Assembly (NCBI GenBank): GCA_050010635.1
Contig: JBEKKR010000003.1
Coordinates: 1 to 64,000, forward strand
DNA length: 64,000 nt
Direction of reading: 5' to 3'
Source: Fen-1039 sp050010635
GTDB lineage: Bacteria; Chloroflexota; Limnocylindria; Limnocylindrales; CSP1-4
The translations under genes and the position numbers were made by a program. The stretch's first letter is position 1, and each line of letters starts with the position of its first letter. The notes below the pieces were generated by a model. The model was not told where the DNA came from. It saw nothing but the letters and a program-made list of their open reading frames with translations, and searched no databases. Below, piece by piece: positions 25,236 through 33,858 of this stretch.

Positions 25236-26207
25236 CTATTCGGCGAGGTAGTCGAGCGTCGCCGTGAGGGCCTCGTCGAGCGGCAGACCTTCGGTGGCGT
25301 CGAGCCAGCAGATGTCGGGCTCGCCTCGGAACCACGTAGCCTGGCGCCTGGCGAAGAGCACGTTCCGGCGGGCGTCCTCGGCGATGGCGTCCTCTAGGCA
25401 GAGGCGGCCTTCGATGACGCCCAGGGCTTCCGCGTAGCCGATCCCTGAGAAGCTGGGCAGAGTGGCGTCGTACCTGGCGATGAGTGCGCGCGTCTCCTCC
25501 AGGAGTCCGGCATCGAACTGGGCTCTGGCGCGGGCCCGAATGCGCTCGTGCAGGACGGGCGAGAGAACTCTCAGACCGAGCCACAGCACCGGCCGTCCGT
25601 AGCCCCGCGGCTCGGGGAGGGGCGCGTCACCCCGGAAACGGGCGATCTCGACGGCCCTGACGACGCGCCGGGGGTTCCGCAGGTCCACAGTCGCGGCCCG
25701 CGTCGGGGCCAGGCTCCGCAACTGCGCCACGAGCGCGGGCAGGCCGTTGGTCGTCAGCGAAGCCTCGATGGATGCGCGCACGGCCGGGTCCCAGGGCAGC
25801 TCGTCAACGGCCAGGCCGCGGGCAACGGCTCGCAGGTAGAACCCGGTGCCGCCGGCCAGGATCGCCACGGCGCCCCGTTCCGCAATACCCTGCAGCGCGG
25901 CCTCAGCGTGGGCCGTGAAGTCGGCGACGCTGAATGGCTGGTCCGGGTCCACCAGGTCCAGGCCGTGGTGAGGTAGGCGGGCTCGCTCCTCCGCCGTGGC
26001 CTTGGCCGTGCCGATGTCCATGCCGCGGTAGACCTGGCGCGAGTCGGCCGAGATGATCTCGGCGGGAATGCCCCGGCCGGCCAGCGCCTCCGCCAGGGCC
26101 AGCGACACGGCCGTCTTGCCGGTGGCGGTGGTCCCGGCCAGCACGATCAGCGGCGGACGGGGCTCGGACGCGACGCGCTCGGCCGAGGGCTCGTCAGGCG
26201 AGGACAT
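25236..26207 (-). CDS. miaA: tRNA dimethylallyltransferase MiaA
   Basis: 323 aa. Transfers dimethylallyl to A37 of tRNAs that read codons starting with U. It has the P-loop VLAGTTATGKTAVSLALAE, SADSRQVYRGMDIGTAKATA, HHGLDLVDPDQPFSVADF, LAGGTGFYLRAV and the C-terminal RRNVLFARRQATWFRGE. It overlaps the end of miaB by 14 bases, so the product of MiaA and the enzyme that methylthiolates it are made from one message. Confidence 0.95.
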   Translation of the reverse strand: MSSPDEPSAERVASEPRPPLIVLAGTTATGKTAVSLALAEALAGRGIPAEIISADSRQVYRGMDIGTAKATAEERARLPHHGLDLVDPDQPFSVADFTAHAEAALQGIAERGAVAILAGGTGFYLRAVARGLAVDELPWDPAVRASIEASLTTNGLPALVAQLRSLAPTRAATVDLRNPRRVVRAVEIARFRGDAPLPEPRGYGRPVLWLGLRVLSPVLHERIRARARAQFDAGLLEETRALIARYDATLPSFSGIGYAEALGVIEGRLCLEDAIAEDARRNVLFARRQATWFRGEPDICWLDATEGLPLDEALTATLDYLAE

Positions 26208-27885
26208 CGGGCTCGTCCGCTGCCTCGACGAGACGGCCTCGCAACGCGAATGGACCGGCGTGGTCTATATGGACTCGCGCCGCGTGGCCGACCAGGCCCG
26301 GATCGCCGGCCAGATGAACGAGCTTGTTGTGGCGAGTGCGGCCGGACAGGGCGACGCTCCCCTCCCCCGCCGTGCCGGCCAGCGGAGGGATCTCGGAGAC
26401 CGGTTCGTCGGCTGCGTCGGCGTCGTTGGGGTCGATCGAACGGCGAGGCGGCATGACACGCTCGACCAGCACCTCCACGTCGCGTCCGAGCCACTCCCGG
26501 TTGATGCCGAGGCCGATCAGCTCTTGCCTTGCCAGCAGCTCGTTGAGCCTCCGGCGCTTGACGGCCGGCGGCACGTCGTCGGCCATCTGGAGAGCGGGAG
26601 TACCCGGCCGCGGCGAATAGGCGGCGGCAAAGACGGTGTCGTAGCGGATCTCCTCGAGCGCGGCCAGCGTCGCCTGGAACTGCTCCTCGGTCTCACCGCA
26701 GAAGCCGACGATGACGTCCGTGGACACGGCGATCCCGGGCACGGCCTCGCGGATGCGAGCCAGGCGCTCCTTGTAATGGGCCACGGTGTACTGGCGGCCC
26801 ATGCGCTGGAGCATCTCGTCGTCGCCGGACTGGATCGGCAGGTGCAGGTGCTCGGCGACCGATTCGCAGGTCGCCATCGCCTCGATGAGCCGGTCGGAGA
26901 GGTCCCACGGATGCGAAGTGACGAACCGCAGCCGGGAAATAGCCGGCCGGCCGTCGGGGCCGCTGATGCCGTCGATTGCGCACAGAAGCTCGGCCAGGTC
27001 CGGTCGCGATCGCAGGTCGAGCCGCCGCCCGGCCGATCGTTCGGTCTCGATGTGGCCGAAGCGCTCTTCGACGGACAGGTCGTGGCCGTAGCTGTTGACG
27101 TTCTGGCCGAGCAGGGTCAGTTCCTTGAAACCGGCCGCCGCGATGTCACGGGCCTCGGCCACGATGTCGTCGAAGGGGCGGCTCCGTTCGGGACCGCGGC
27201 TGAAGGGGACGATGCAGTAGGTGCACGTCTTGTCGCAGCCATACACGATCGGCACCCAGGCCGAGATCGTGGAGGACCGCGCGACGCGGTTCTCCGCCAG
27301 GGCGCTGGCACGCGAGGCGGCGAGCCGGTCCGCGGCGCTCACGGGCCGGCCGCTGAGGACCGTCGTGGCCGCCGTCGAGACCGTCTGCAGGCCGATGGGC
27401 GCCTGGGCCGAGACCAGACCCAGCCGGAGCGCCAGCTCGGGCTCCTCGTCGGGCCGCAGGAACATGTCTACAGCCGGGAAGCGCCTGGCCAGGCCGGCTC
27501 TTTCGGACTCGCGGACGCCGCAGCCGGTCAGGACCACGCGCATCCCCGGCCGCGCCTTCTTCAGGTCGGCCAGCAGGCCCTGGCGGCCGATCACCTTGGC
27601 CTCCGCGTGCTCCCGCACGGCGCAGGTGTTGATGACGACGAGATCCGCCTCTTCCATCGAGGGGGCGCGAGTGCAGCCGGCCGCGAGCAGCTGACCGGCC
27701 ATCTCCTCGGAGTCGCTCATGTTCATCTGGCAGCCGAGGGTCCACATGAAGAAGGCCGGGAGACTGTCCGTCTCAGGGCGGAACTCCGCGACGCGGCCGT
27801 CCACGGCCGTGGCGACGGTCACGCTTCCGGGGAGCGGCGTGGCGGTCAGACTCGCGGCGAGCTCCGCGACGGTGCGGGTGGTCAT
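26194..27885 (-). CDS. miaB: tRNA-2-methylthio-N6-dimethylallyladenosine synthase MiaB
   Basis: 563 aa radical SAM enzyme that adds the methylthio group to i6A37. The UPF0004 domain has three Cys for the auxiliary cluster (TLGCQMN, VINTCAVRE, VLTGCGVRE). The radical SAM CxxxCxxC is in VYGCDKTCTYCIVPFSRGPE. The C-terminal TRAM domain is interrupted by an acidic insertion (SIDPNDADAADEPVSE), making the protein ~100 residues longer than usual. The N-terminal ~45 residues are also extra. Directly upstream of miaA with overlap, and itself overlapping the PHP gene stop by four bases. Confidence 0.95.
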   Translation of the reverse strand: MTTRTVAELAASLTATPLPGSVTVATAVDGRVAEFRPETDSLPAFFMWTLGCQMNMSDSEEMAGQLLAAGCTRAPSMEEADLVVINTCAVREHAEAKVIGRQGLLADLKKARPGMRVVLTGCGVRESERAGLARRFPAVDMFLRPDEEPELALRLGLVSAQAPIGLQTVSTAATTVLSGRPVSAADRLAASRASALAENRVARSSTISAWVPIVYGCDKTCTYCIVPFSRGPERSRPFDDIVAEARDIAAAGFKELTLLGQNVNSYGHDLSVEERFGHIETERSAGRRLDLRSRPDLAELLCAIDGISGPDGRPAISRLRFVTSHPWDLSDRLIEAMATCESVAEHLHLPIQSGDDEMLQRMGRQYTVAHYKERLARIREAVPGIAVSTDVIVGFCGETEEQFQATLAALEEIRYDTVFAAAYSPRPGTPALQMADDVPPAVKRRRLNELLARQELIGLGINREWLGRDVEVLVERVMPPRRSIDPNDADAADEPVSEIPPLAGTAGEGSVALSGRTRHNKLVHLAGDPGLVGHAARVHIDHAGPFALRGRLVEAADEPDVLA

Positions 27886-28799
27886 GAGGCCTCCGCAATC
27901 GCCGCCGGCTGCCCAACCGGCGCGCGGCCCAGAGCGGTGAAGAGAGCGGCCGCGTCCTCGTCCGGAACGAAGAGCGAGCCGTGGGCCTCCGCGTAGGTCT
28001 CGCCGTCGCCGTGGTAGTCGCTCCCGCCGGTCGGAACGAGTCGCAGCTCCCTCGCCAGGGCGGCCATCTCGGCCACGGTCGGGGCGTCGAAGTGGCGGTA
28101 GTGGACCTCGAGGCCGCGCAGCCCGGCCGTCATCAGATCCGCAACCACACTTCGGCGAGTGGAAGCATCGGCGAAATGGGCCAGAACGGGTAGACCGCCG
28201 GCGTCGCGAATGGCGGCAATCGCCTCGCGCGGTCCGAGTCCCTGGCGCGGCACGTAGGCCGGCTTGCCCCTCGCCAGCAGATCCCGCATGGCCACGTCGA
28301 CGGACGGGGCGTGACCCGCGGCCACGAGAAGGCGGGCTATCTGCGGGCGCCCGAGCGACGACCCGGGCTCGACCCGAACGGCCTCGGCGCCTTCGTCAAC
28401 CGGCATGCCCATCTCCCGCAGCCGGCCCAGGATCAACGCGAACCTGATGGAACGCGAGTCTCGCTGGCGCCGCAGCGCGGCCTCGAACCGGTCGTCGGCC
28501 GGATCCGTCCCCAGGCCCAGGATGTGCAGCTCGCCCTCCCACAGGCCGTCGATGCCTCGGGCGACGCTGTTGATCTCCACGCCCGGCACCAGGTCCAGTG
28601 GCAAGGCCGACGCACCGGGCGCGCCCAGCTCGCGCACTCCGGCGAGGGTGTCGTGGTCGGAGAGGGCCACGATGCGGACGCCGGCCGCCGCCGCCGCTTC
28701 GACCAGCTGCCGCGGTTCCAGGATGCCGTCCGATCGGCGGCTGTGGGTGTGCAGGTCCACGCGGGACGGGTATTCCGGGACGACCCATGGGCCGTTCAT
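27882..28799 (-). CDS. PHP-domain metal-dependent phosphoesterase
   Basis: 305 aa from the ATG at 28799; longer in-frame starts run back through the intergenic space. PHP motifs are RVDLHTHSRRSDGILEP (I), IVALSDHDTLAG (II), VPGVEIN, LAHFADAST and PTGGSDYHG (IV), giving the usual trinuclear metal site. The closest described relatives are YciV/RnaAM-like 3',5'-nucleotide bisphosphate phosphatases and 5'-3' exonucleases. Between ymdB and miaB on the same strand, it may take part in RNA turnover or nucleotide recycling, but the substrate cannot be read from the sequence. Confidence 0.88.
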   Translation of the reverse strand: MNGPWVVPEYPSRVDLHTHSRRSDGILEPRQLVEAAAAAGVRIVALSDHDTLAGVRELGAPGASALPLDLVPGVEINSVARGIDGLWEGELHILGLGTDPADDRFEAALRRQRDSRSIRFALILGRLREMGMPVDEGAEAVRVEPGSSLGRPQIARLLVAAGHAPSVDVAMRDLLARGKPAYVPRQGLGPREAIAAIRDAGGLPVLAHFADASTRRSVVADLMTAGLRGLEVHYRHFDAPTVAEMAALARELRLVPTGGSDYHGDGETYAEAHGSLFVPDEDAAALFTALGRAPVGQPAAIAEAS

Positions 28800-28893
28800 C
28801 GCGCGTCCGGCGCGGTTCCTGAACCGAGGCGCGTCCCCTGCGGTCGCGGGCCTGGCGCCGGCTCTGGTCGCGGAGCGGCGATTCCCGGCCACG

Positions 28894-29736
28894 TCAGATC
28901 TCGACGGTACGCTGGATTCGCTCGATCCCGACTGCCCGGCCAGTGGCCGTGTCGACATCGATGAGACAGGCGTTGAACACGACCGGCCCGGTGCCAACCT
29001 CGAACCGCGTCGGCAGGCCGTTGAGGAAGCGCGGGATGACCGTGGCCGGGTCGAAGCCGATGACGCTGTGGATCGGACCGACCATGCCGAGGTCCGACTG
29101 GTAGGCCGTCCCCTTCGGCATGATCCGCTCGTCGGCCGTCGGGATGTGGGTGTGTGTGCCCACCACCGCGCTGACCCGGCCGTCGAGGTAGATCCCGAAG
29201 GCGCTCTTCTCGCTCGTCAGCTCGCAGTGGAAGTCCACGATGCGTACGGGCGGGAGCGGCTCGGAGGCCTGATCGATGAGTCGATCGAACTCGGTGAACG
29301 GGTTCTCGATCGGGATCATGTAGGTCCGGCCCTGAAGGTTGAGGACCGCCACTTCTGTGCCGTCCTCGGCGTGGAAGACGCCCCAGCCGCGGCCAGGCAC
29401 GCCGTCGGTGCCGTAGTTGAGGGGCCGGAGGATGCGCTCGTCGTGCTCCAGGATCTCGTACATCTCGCGCTTGTCCCAGATGTGATTACCGGAGGTGATC
29501 ACGTCCACGCCCGACCTGAACATCGCCTCGGCGGTCGAGGCCGTCAGGCCCATGCCGCCAGCCACGTTCTCACCGTTGGCGGTGACGAAGTCGATGCCGA
29601 GCTCGTGGCGCAGGCCGGGCAGGATGGCCTCGACGGCGACCCGTCCGGGCTTGCCGATGAGGTCGCCGATCATGAGGATCCGGCAGACCCTGCCGCCCGG
29701 AACTACCGGCCGAGGCGTCCCTCCCGTCGTGGCCAC
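28894..29736 (-). CDS. ymdB: YmdB family metallophosphoesterase (TIGR00282)
   Basis: 280 aa. Family motifs for the di-iron site are MIGDLIGKPGRVAVE, TANGENVAGGMGLT, ITSGNHIWDKREMYE, VDFHCELTSEK and GTHTHIPTADERI. B. subtilis YmdB cleaves 2',3'-cyclic nucleotides and affects biofilm and sporulation; it is usually next to rny, as here (six bases between them). The two probably act in the same RNA decay pathway. Confidence 0.93.
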   Translation of the reverse strand: MATTGGTPRPVVPGGRVCRILMIGDLIGKPGRVAVEAILPGLRHELGIDFVTANGENVAGGMGLTASTAEAMFRSGVDVITSGNHIWDKREMYEILEHDERILRPLNYGTDGVPGRGWGVFHAEDGTEVAVLNLQGRTYMIPIENPFTEFDRLIDQASEPLPPVRIVDFHCELTSEKSAFGIYLDGRVSAVVGTHTHIPTADERIMPKGTAYQSDLGMVGPIHSVIGFDPATVIPRFLNGLPTRFEVGTGPVVFNACLIDVDTATGRAVGIERIQRTVEI

Positions 29737-29742
29737 GGTCTG

Positions 29743-31272
29743 CTACTTGGCGTATTCGACGGCCCGCGTCTCGCGGATGACCGTCACTTTGATCTGGCCG
29801 GGGTAGGTCAGGCTTGCCTCGATCTTCTTGACCACGTCGCGCGCCAGCCTGGTAGCGCTCACGTCGTCGATCTGCTCCGGCTTGACCAGCACGCGGACCT
29901 CGCGGCCGGCCTGGACGGCGAAGCTCTTCTCGACGCCTTCGAAGCTCTCGGCGATGGCCTGGAGATCCTCCAGGCGGCGGACGTACGTCTCCATCGACTC
30001 GCCGCGAGCGCCCGGTCGTGACGCGCTGATGGCGTCGGCGACCAGAACGATCGGGGCCTCCTGGGAGTCGAAATCCACCTCTTGATGATGGGCGGCGATC
30101 GCGTTCACCACCTTGGGCGAGAGGTTGTGGCGCTGGGCGATCTGGGCGCCGATCTGGGCGTGCGGGCCCTCGGTCTCGTGATCGATCGCCTTGCCCATGT
30201 CGTGAAGCAGGCCGGCGACCTTGGCGACCTGAACGTCGCATCCGAGCTCGGCCGCGATGATCGCGGCCAGCCGGCTCGTCTCGACGGAGTGAACGAGCAC
30301 GTTCTGGCCGTAGCTCGTGCGGAACTTGAGGCGGCCCAGAAGCTTGACGATCTCCGAGGGCAGCGCCGGGATGCCGGCGTCGTAGACAGCCTGCTCGCCG
30401 GCCTGGCGCATCACCAGGTCCACCTCGGCGCGAGCCTTGGCCACGACTTCCTCGATGCGCCCGGGGTGGATGCGGCCGTCGGCCATGAGCTTGGTCAGGG
30501 CCAGGCGGGCGACCTCGCGGCGGACCGGATCGAAGGCGCTGATCACGACCGTTTCCGGCGTGTCGTCGATGATCAGGTCCACGCCTGTGGCCTGCTCCAG
30601 GGCGCGGATGTTGCGGCCCTCGCGGCCGATGATGCGGCCCTTCATCTCGTCGTTGGGCAGATGAACCGTGGAAACGGTGTGCTCGGCCGTGTGGTCGGCG
30701 GCGATGCGCTGCATCGTCGTGATGACGATCTCCCGGGCCCGCTCCTCGGCCTCCTCGCGCGCTTCGCGCTCGATGGCCTTGGCCAGCCGGACGGCGTCGC
30801 GTTCGGCTTCGTCTCGGACGGCCTCGAGCAGCTGGGCCTTGGCCTCGGCCGCGGTCATGCCGCTGACGCGCTCCAGGGCGGCCACGTGCTCCTGCTGGGC
30901 GCGGGCGAGCTCCTGGCGGCTGGCCTCGAACTCACGCTCACGGTCCAGCAGCTTGCGGTCGCGCTGCTCGAGCATGTCGGCGCGCATGTCCAGCTGCTCG
31001 TCGCGAGCAAGAAGCCGGCTTTCCAGAGTGGTGAGCTCGCCGCGCTTGGCTCGGGCTTCGTCCTCGGCCTCGCGCTGCAGCCGCATCTTCTCGTCCTTGG
31101 CGGCGAGGATCAGTTCCTTCTGCTGCGTCCGCGCCTCGGCCACGATGCGAGCGGCCTTCTCGCTGGCGCTCTGGATGGCCTGATTGGCGACGACGCCACG
31201 GGCCAGGAAGCCGAGACAAACGCCCACGAAGGCGGCCACGACGACGGTGGCCACAAGGGCGATGGTATCCAT
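29743..31272 (-). CDS. rny: ribonuclease Y
   Basis: 509 aa, ATG with GGGAGG nine bases upstream. An N-terminal TM helix (~5-28) is followed by a long coiled coil rich in Glu/Arg/Ala (~30-185), a KH domain (MKGRIIGREGRNIRALEQAT) and an HD domain (VAGLLHDMGKAIDHE, AAHHQEVDF). RNase Y is the membrane-bound endonuclease that starts bulk mRNA decay in bacteria lacking RNase E. It is followed at once by ymdB. Confidence 0.96.
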   Translation of the reverse strand: MDTIALVATVVVAAFVGVCLGFLARGVVANQAIQSASEKAARIVAEARTQQKELILAAKDEKMRLQREAEDEARAKRGELTTLESRLLARDEQLDMRADMLEQRDRKLLDREREFEASRQELARAQQEHVAALERVSGMTAAEAKAQLLEAVRDEAERDAVRLAKAIEREAREEAEERAREIVITTMQRIAADHTAEHTVSTVHLPNDEMKGRIIGREGRNIRALEQATGVDLIIDDTPETVVISAFDPVRREVARLALTKLMADGRIHPGRIEEVVAKARAEVDLVMRQAGEQAVYDAGIPALPSEIVKLLGRLKFRTSYGQNVLVHSVETSRLAAIIAAELGCDVQVAKVAGLLHDMGKAIDHETEGPHAQIGAQIAQRHNLSPKVVNAIAAHHQEVDFDSQEAPIVLVADAISASRPGARGESMETYVRRLEDLQAIAESFEGVEKSFAVQAGREVRVLVKPEQIDDVSATRLARDVVKKIEASLTYPGQIKVTVIRETRAVEYAK

Positions 31273-31576
31273 ATGGACTTGCCTCCCACCCGGTCGGATG
31301 AGGCGACAGGGCGTTGTAGAAACAGTCGGAGCGGCCTCCGAGCCCCGGTCCTGCTCAACTCCCGGTGCGGATCGGGTGAAGCCGCGTTGTCATTTGATTC
31401 GACCTGCGGCGTCGCTCGACCTGCGCCGGCGACGCGTTGTTCGTCTCGCCGCGTAGTCTACGGCGCGCGCAGGAATCGGGTCGCGCAGGCCCGTCGACCG
31501 GCGGGGTTGTTCCCGAGGCCGAGCCGAGCTCCAGGACGCCAGTCCTCGTGACGGCGGCGCATACCGAAGTGGTCCG
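31273..31576. other. intergenic region upstream of rny
   Basis: About 300 bases with no recognisable gene on either strand. GC-rich and without obvious repeats. It probably carries the rny promoter and an untranslated leader; I see no clear riboswitch or terminator. Confidence 0.35.
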
Positions 31577-31900
31577 CTATTGGCGGTCTCGACGCAGCTC
31601 GCCAATGCGTCTGGCGATCCGTTCGGACGCCTGCGCGACCTTCGGGGGGCCGGGTGGCCTCTGCGCGTAGCGTGGAACACACTCGAACTCCTCGAGCGTC
31701 AGCGGGATGTCGTACAACTCATCGACTGCTGCCACGAGTTCCACGTCGCCGTGCGCCCTGGCTTGTGTCTTCATTCGCATGACGTGAGCCAGCGCTACGC
31801 CGCACCATGTAGGCCCGGTCCGGTCCTGCACGAGCGCTCGGTACCCGGCGAGTTCACCCTGGATCATCTCGAGCAGGTTCGATCGTGCGTGACGGTCCAT
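31577..31900 (-). CDS. hypothetical protein between recX and rny
   Basis: 107 aa from the ATG at 31900, with AGGGG ten bases upstream and 23 bases after the recX stop. The sequence is helical and soluble (SNLLEMIQGELAGYRALVQD, PTWCGVALAHVMRM, DVELVAAVDELYDIPLTLEE). No family was recognised. Its position on the same strand between recX and rny and its normal codon use argue that it is a real gene. Confidence 0.55.
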   Translation of the reverse strand: MDRHARSNLLEMIQGELAGYRALVQDRTGPTWCGVALAHVMRMKTQARAHGDVELVAAVDELYDIPLTLEEFECVPRYAQRPPGPPKVAQASERIARRIGELRRDRQ

Positions 31901-31923
31901 GTCCGCCCCTATCGCCGCACGCG

Positions 31924-32523
31924 TCAGTCGTCCAGGCCGGCGTCCGGCGTCGCAAACCGGATGCTGACCTCGCGACACACGTCCGGGTCGAAGCCGTTTC
32001 GCGCCAGGAGGGCATAGACACGCTGCCGCCTGAGCCGAGGGTCGTCGATCCGCTGCAAGGCGCCGCGGCTCTTGGTCAGCAGCCGTTCCGCTGCGATCTC
32101 ATCGGCGCTGCCGCCCCGGGATCGCGTACCGCTCTCGCCGTCCGCGTCATCCCTGCCGGCCTCGTCGCGCTGAGCCAGGACGTCGTCCGCCGTTTCCCGG
32201 TCGATGCCTTTGAGGGCCAGCTCGCGTCGAAGTGCCACCTGGCCACGCGGCCTGGCCCGATCGCGTGATTCGACCCACGCCGTCGCGAAGGCTCTGTCGT
32301 CCAGCCAGCCGAGCTGCAGCAGGCGCTCGATGGCGCCCTCGACCAGCGGAGGCGGAAACGCCGCGGCCGTGAGGTGCTTGCGTACTTCGTCGACCGAGCG
32401 AGACCGAAGCTCCAGGAACCGTGCGGCCGCGTTCAGGACGACGCCTGGGTCCGTCTCGGAGGCGTGACGCTCGAGTCGGGCCTTTCGCGCCTCGAGGCGT
32501 TCGGTGCCGGTTCGGCGGGGCAT
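31924..32523 (-). CDS. recX: recombination regulatory protein RecX
   Basis: 199 aa. RecX caps RecA filaments and limits recombination. It has the three-helix repeats typical of the family: AARFLELRSRSVDEVRKHL, PPLVEGAIERLLQLGWLDDR with AFATAWVESR, RPRGQVALRRELALKGID, and a last repeat RRQRVYALLARNGFD. An acidic insertion (~125-140) separates repeats two and three. It starts six bases after recA, the standard arrangement. Confidence 0.9.
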   Translation of the reverse strand: MPRRTGTERLEARKARLERHASETDPGVVLNAAARFLELRSRSVDEVRKHLTAAAFPPPLVEGAIERLLQLGWLDDRAFATAWVESRDRARPRGQVALRRELALKGIDRETADDVLAQRDEAGRDDADGESGTRSRGGSADEIAAERLLTKSRGALQRIDDPRLRRQRVYALLARNGFDPDVCREVSIRFATPDAGLDD

Positions 32524-32528
32524 GGCCG

Positions 32529-33599
32529 CTATTCGGCCTCTTCGATCCCTTCGACCGGCAGCGAAACCTCGGACATCTCGGAGCGGATCTGCTTCTCGAC
32601 CTCGGCCGAGACGTCCCCGTTGGCCTTGAGGAACTCCTTGGCGGCCTCGCGGCCCTGGCCAAGGCGCGTCTCCCCGAAGGTGAACCAGGCCCCGGTCTTG
32701 CTGACTATGTTCATCGCCACGCCGACGTCGAGCAGGCCGCCCTCCCGGGAGATCCCCTCGCCGAACATGATGTCGAACTCGGCGACACGGAAGGGCGGCG
32801 CGACCTTGTTCTTGACGACCTTCACGCGGACGCGGTTGCCGACCGAATCTGTTCCGACCTTGATCGTCTCGACGCGCCGGATGTCCAGCCGGACGGTGGC
32901 GTAGAACTTGAGGGCCCGGCCGCCCGGCGTCACCTCGGGGTTTCCGAACATGACGCCGATCTTCTCGCGCAGCTGGTTCGTGAAGACGAGGGCCGTATTC
33001 GACCGGTTGACCGAGCCGGCCAGCTTCCGGAGCGCCTGGCTCATGAGGCGGGCCTGGATGCCCACGAAGGAGTCGCCCATCTCGCCTTCGATCTCGGCCT
33101 TGGGCACGAGAGCGGCGACGGAGTCAACGACGACGCAATCGACACCGCCCGAACGGATCAGCGTCTCGGTGATCTGAAGCGCGTCCTCGCCGGTGTCCGG
33201 CTGGCTGACGAGCAGCTCGTCCACGTTCACGCCGCAGGCGCGGGCATAGCCCGGATCCAGGGCGTGCTCGACGTCGATGAAGGCGACGACGCCGCCCTTC
33301 TTCTGGGCTTCGGCCAGGACGTGCTGACAGAGGGTGGTCTTGCCAGAAGACTCGGGGCCGAAGATCTCGGTCATGCGGCCGCGCGGAATGCCACCGACAC
33401 CGAGGGCTAGATCGAGGGCGATCGAGCCCGTCGGGATGACGTCGACTGCCTGCCGCTCGGAGGAGCCGAGACGCATGATCGAGCCGCGCCCGAACTGCTT
33501 CTCGATCGAGAGGATGGCGGCGTCGACGGCCTTACTGCGCTCGCTATTCTTCTCGGCCGACGTGCCTCTGATTTCGGCTCCTCGCTCGGTTATTGCCAC
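32529..33599 (-). CDS. recA: recombinase RecA
   Basis: 356 aa, GTG start with GAGGAG five bases upstream. It has the Walker A GPESSGKTTL, the MAW-like segment, DNA loop L1 with EIEGEMGDSFVG, L2 FTNQLREKIGVMFGNPE, and the acidic C-terminus. Catalyses strand exchange and activates LexA cleavage. No SOS-type palindrome is visible immediately upstream; it may be read from the ruvB promoter through tgt, which has such a palindrome. Confidence 0.98.
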   Translation of the reverse strand: MAITERGAEIRGTSAEKNSERSKAVDAAILSIEKQFGRGSIMRLGSSERQAVDVIPTGSIALDLALGVGGIPRGRMTEIFGPESSGKTTLCQHVLAEAQKKGGVVAFIDVEHALDPGYARACGVNVDELLVSQPDTGEDALQITETLIRSGGVDCVVVDSVAALVPKAEIEGEMGDSFVGIQARLMSQALRKLAGSVNRSNTALVFTNQLREKIGVMFGNPEVTPGGRALKFYATVRLDIRRVETIKVGTDSVGNRVRVKVVKNKVAPPFRVAEFDIMFGEGISREGGLLDVGVAMNIVSKTGAWFTFGETRLGQGREAAKEFLKANGDVSAEVEKQIRSEMSEVSLPVEGIEEAE

Positions 33600-33665
33600 C
33601 TTGCTCCTCGCTCCTGTCCTCTCGGGGTGTTTCGGAGCGGTCGCCGGATGGCGTCCGCCCGCGAG

Positions 33666-33818
33666 CTAGCTCTCGGTCTCTTCGGTCCGCGGCTTTCGCT
33701 TCGGCTTCCAGACCTCGACGTTGGTCGGAGGCTCCAGCATGGGCTGGATCTTTGTCTTTGCCGTCGCGTCCTTCGGCTTCTTCTTCTCTTGACGGTGGGG
33801 GCGGTCTCGACTGGCCAT
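33666..33818 (-). CDS. 50-aa basic protein between tgt and recA
   Basis: An intact 50-codon frame on the minus strand, ATG at 33818 with GGAGG eight bases upstream. It starts MASRDRPHRQEKKKPKD, continues TKIQPMLEPPTNVEVWKPKR and ends KPRTEETES. The central PTNVEVWKPKRKPR segment looks conserved rather than random. Very basic, no recognised domain. It lies in the gap between tgt and recA and would be co-transcribed with them. Function unknown. Confidence 0.55.
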   Translation of the reverse strand: MASRDRPHRQEKKKPKDATAKTKIQPMLEPPTNVEVWKPKRKPRTEETES

Positions 33819-33858
33819 CTGATGCGCCTCCGCGGACTACAGGCTACGAGTGGGCTCT

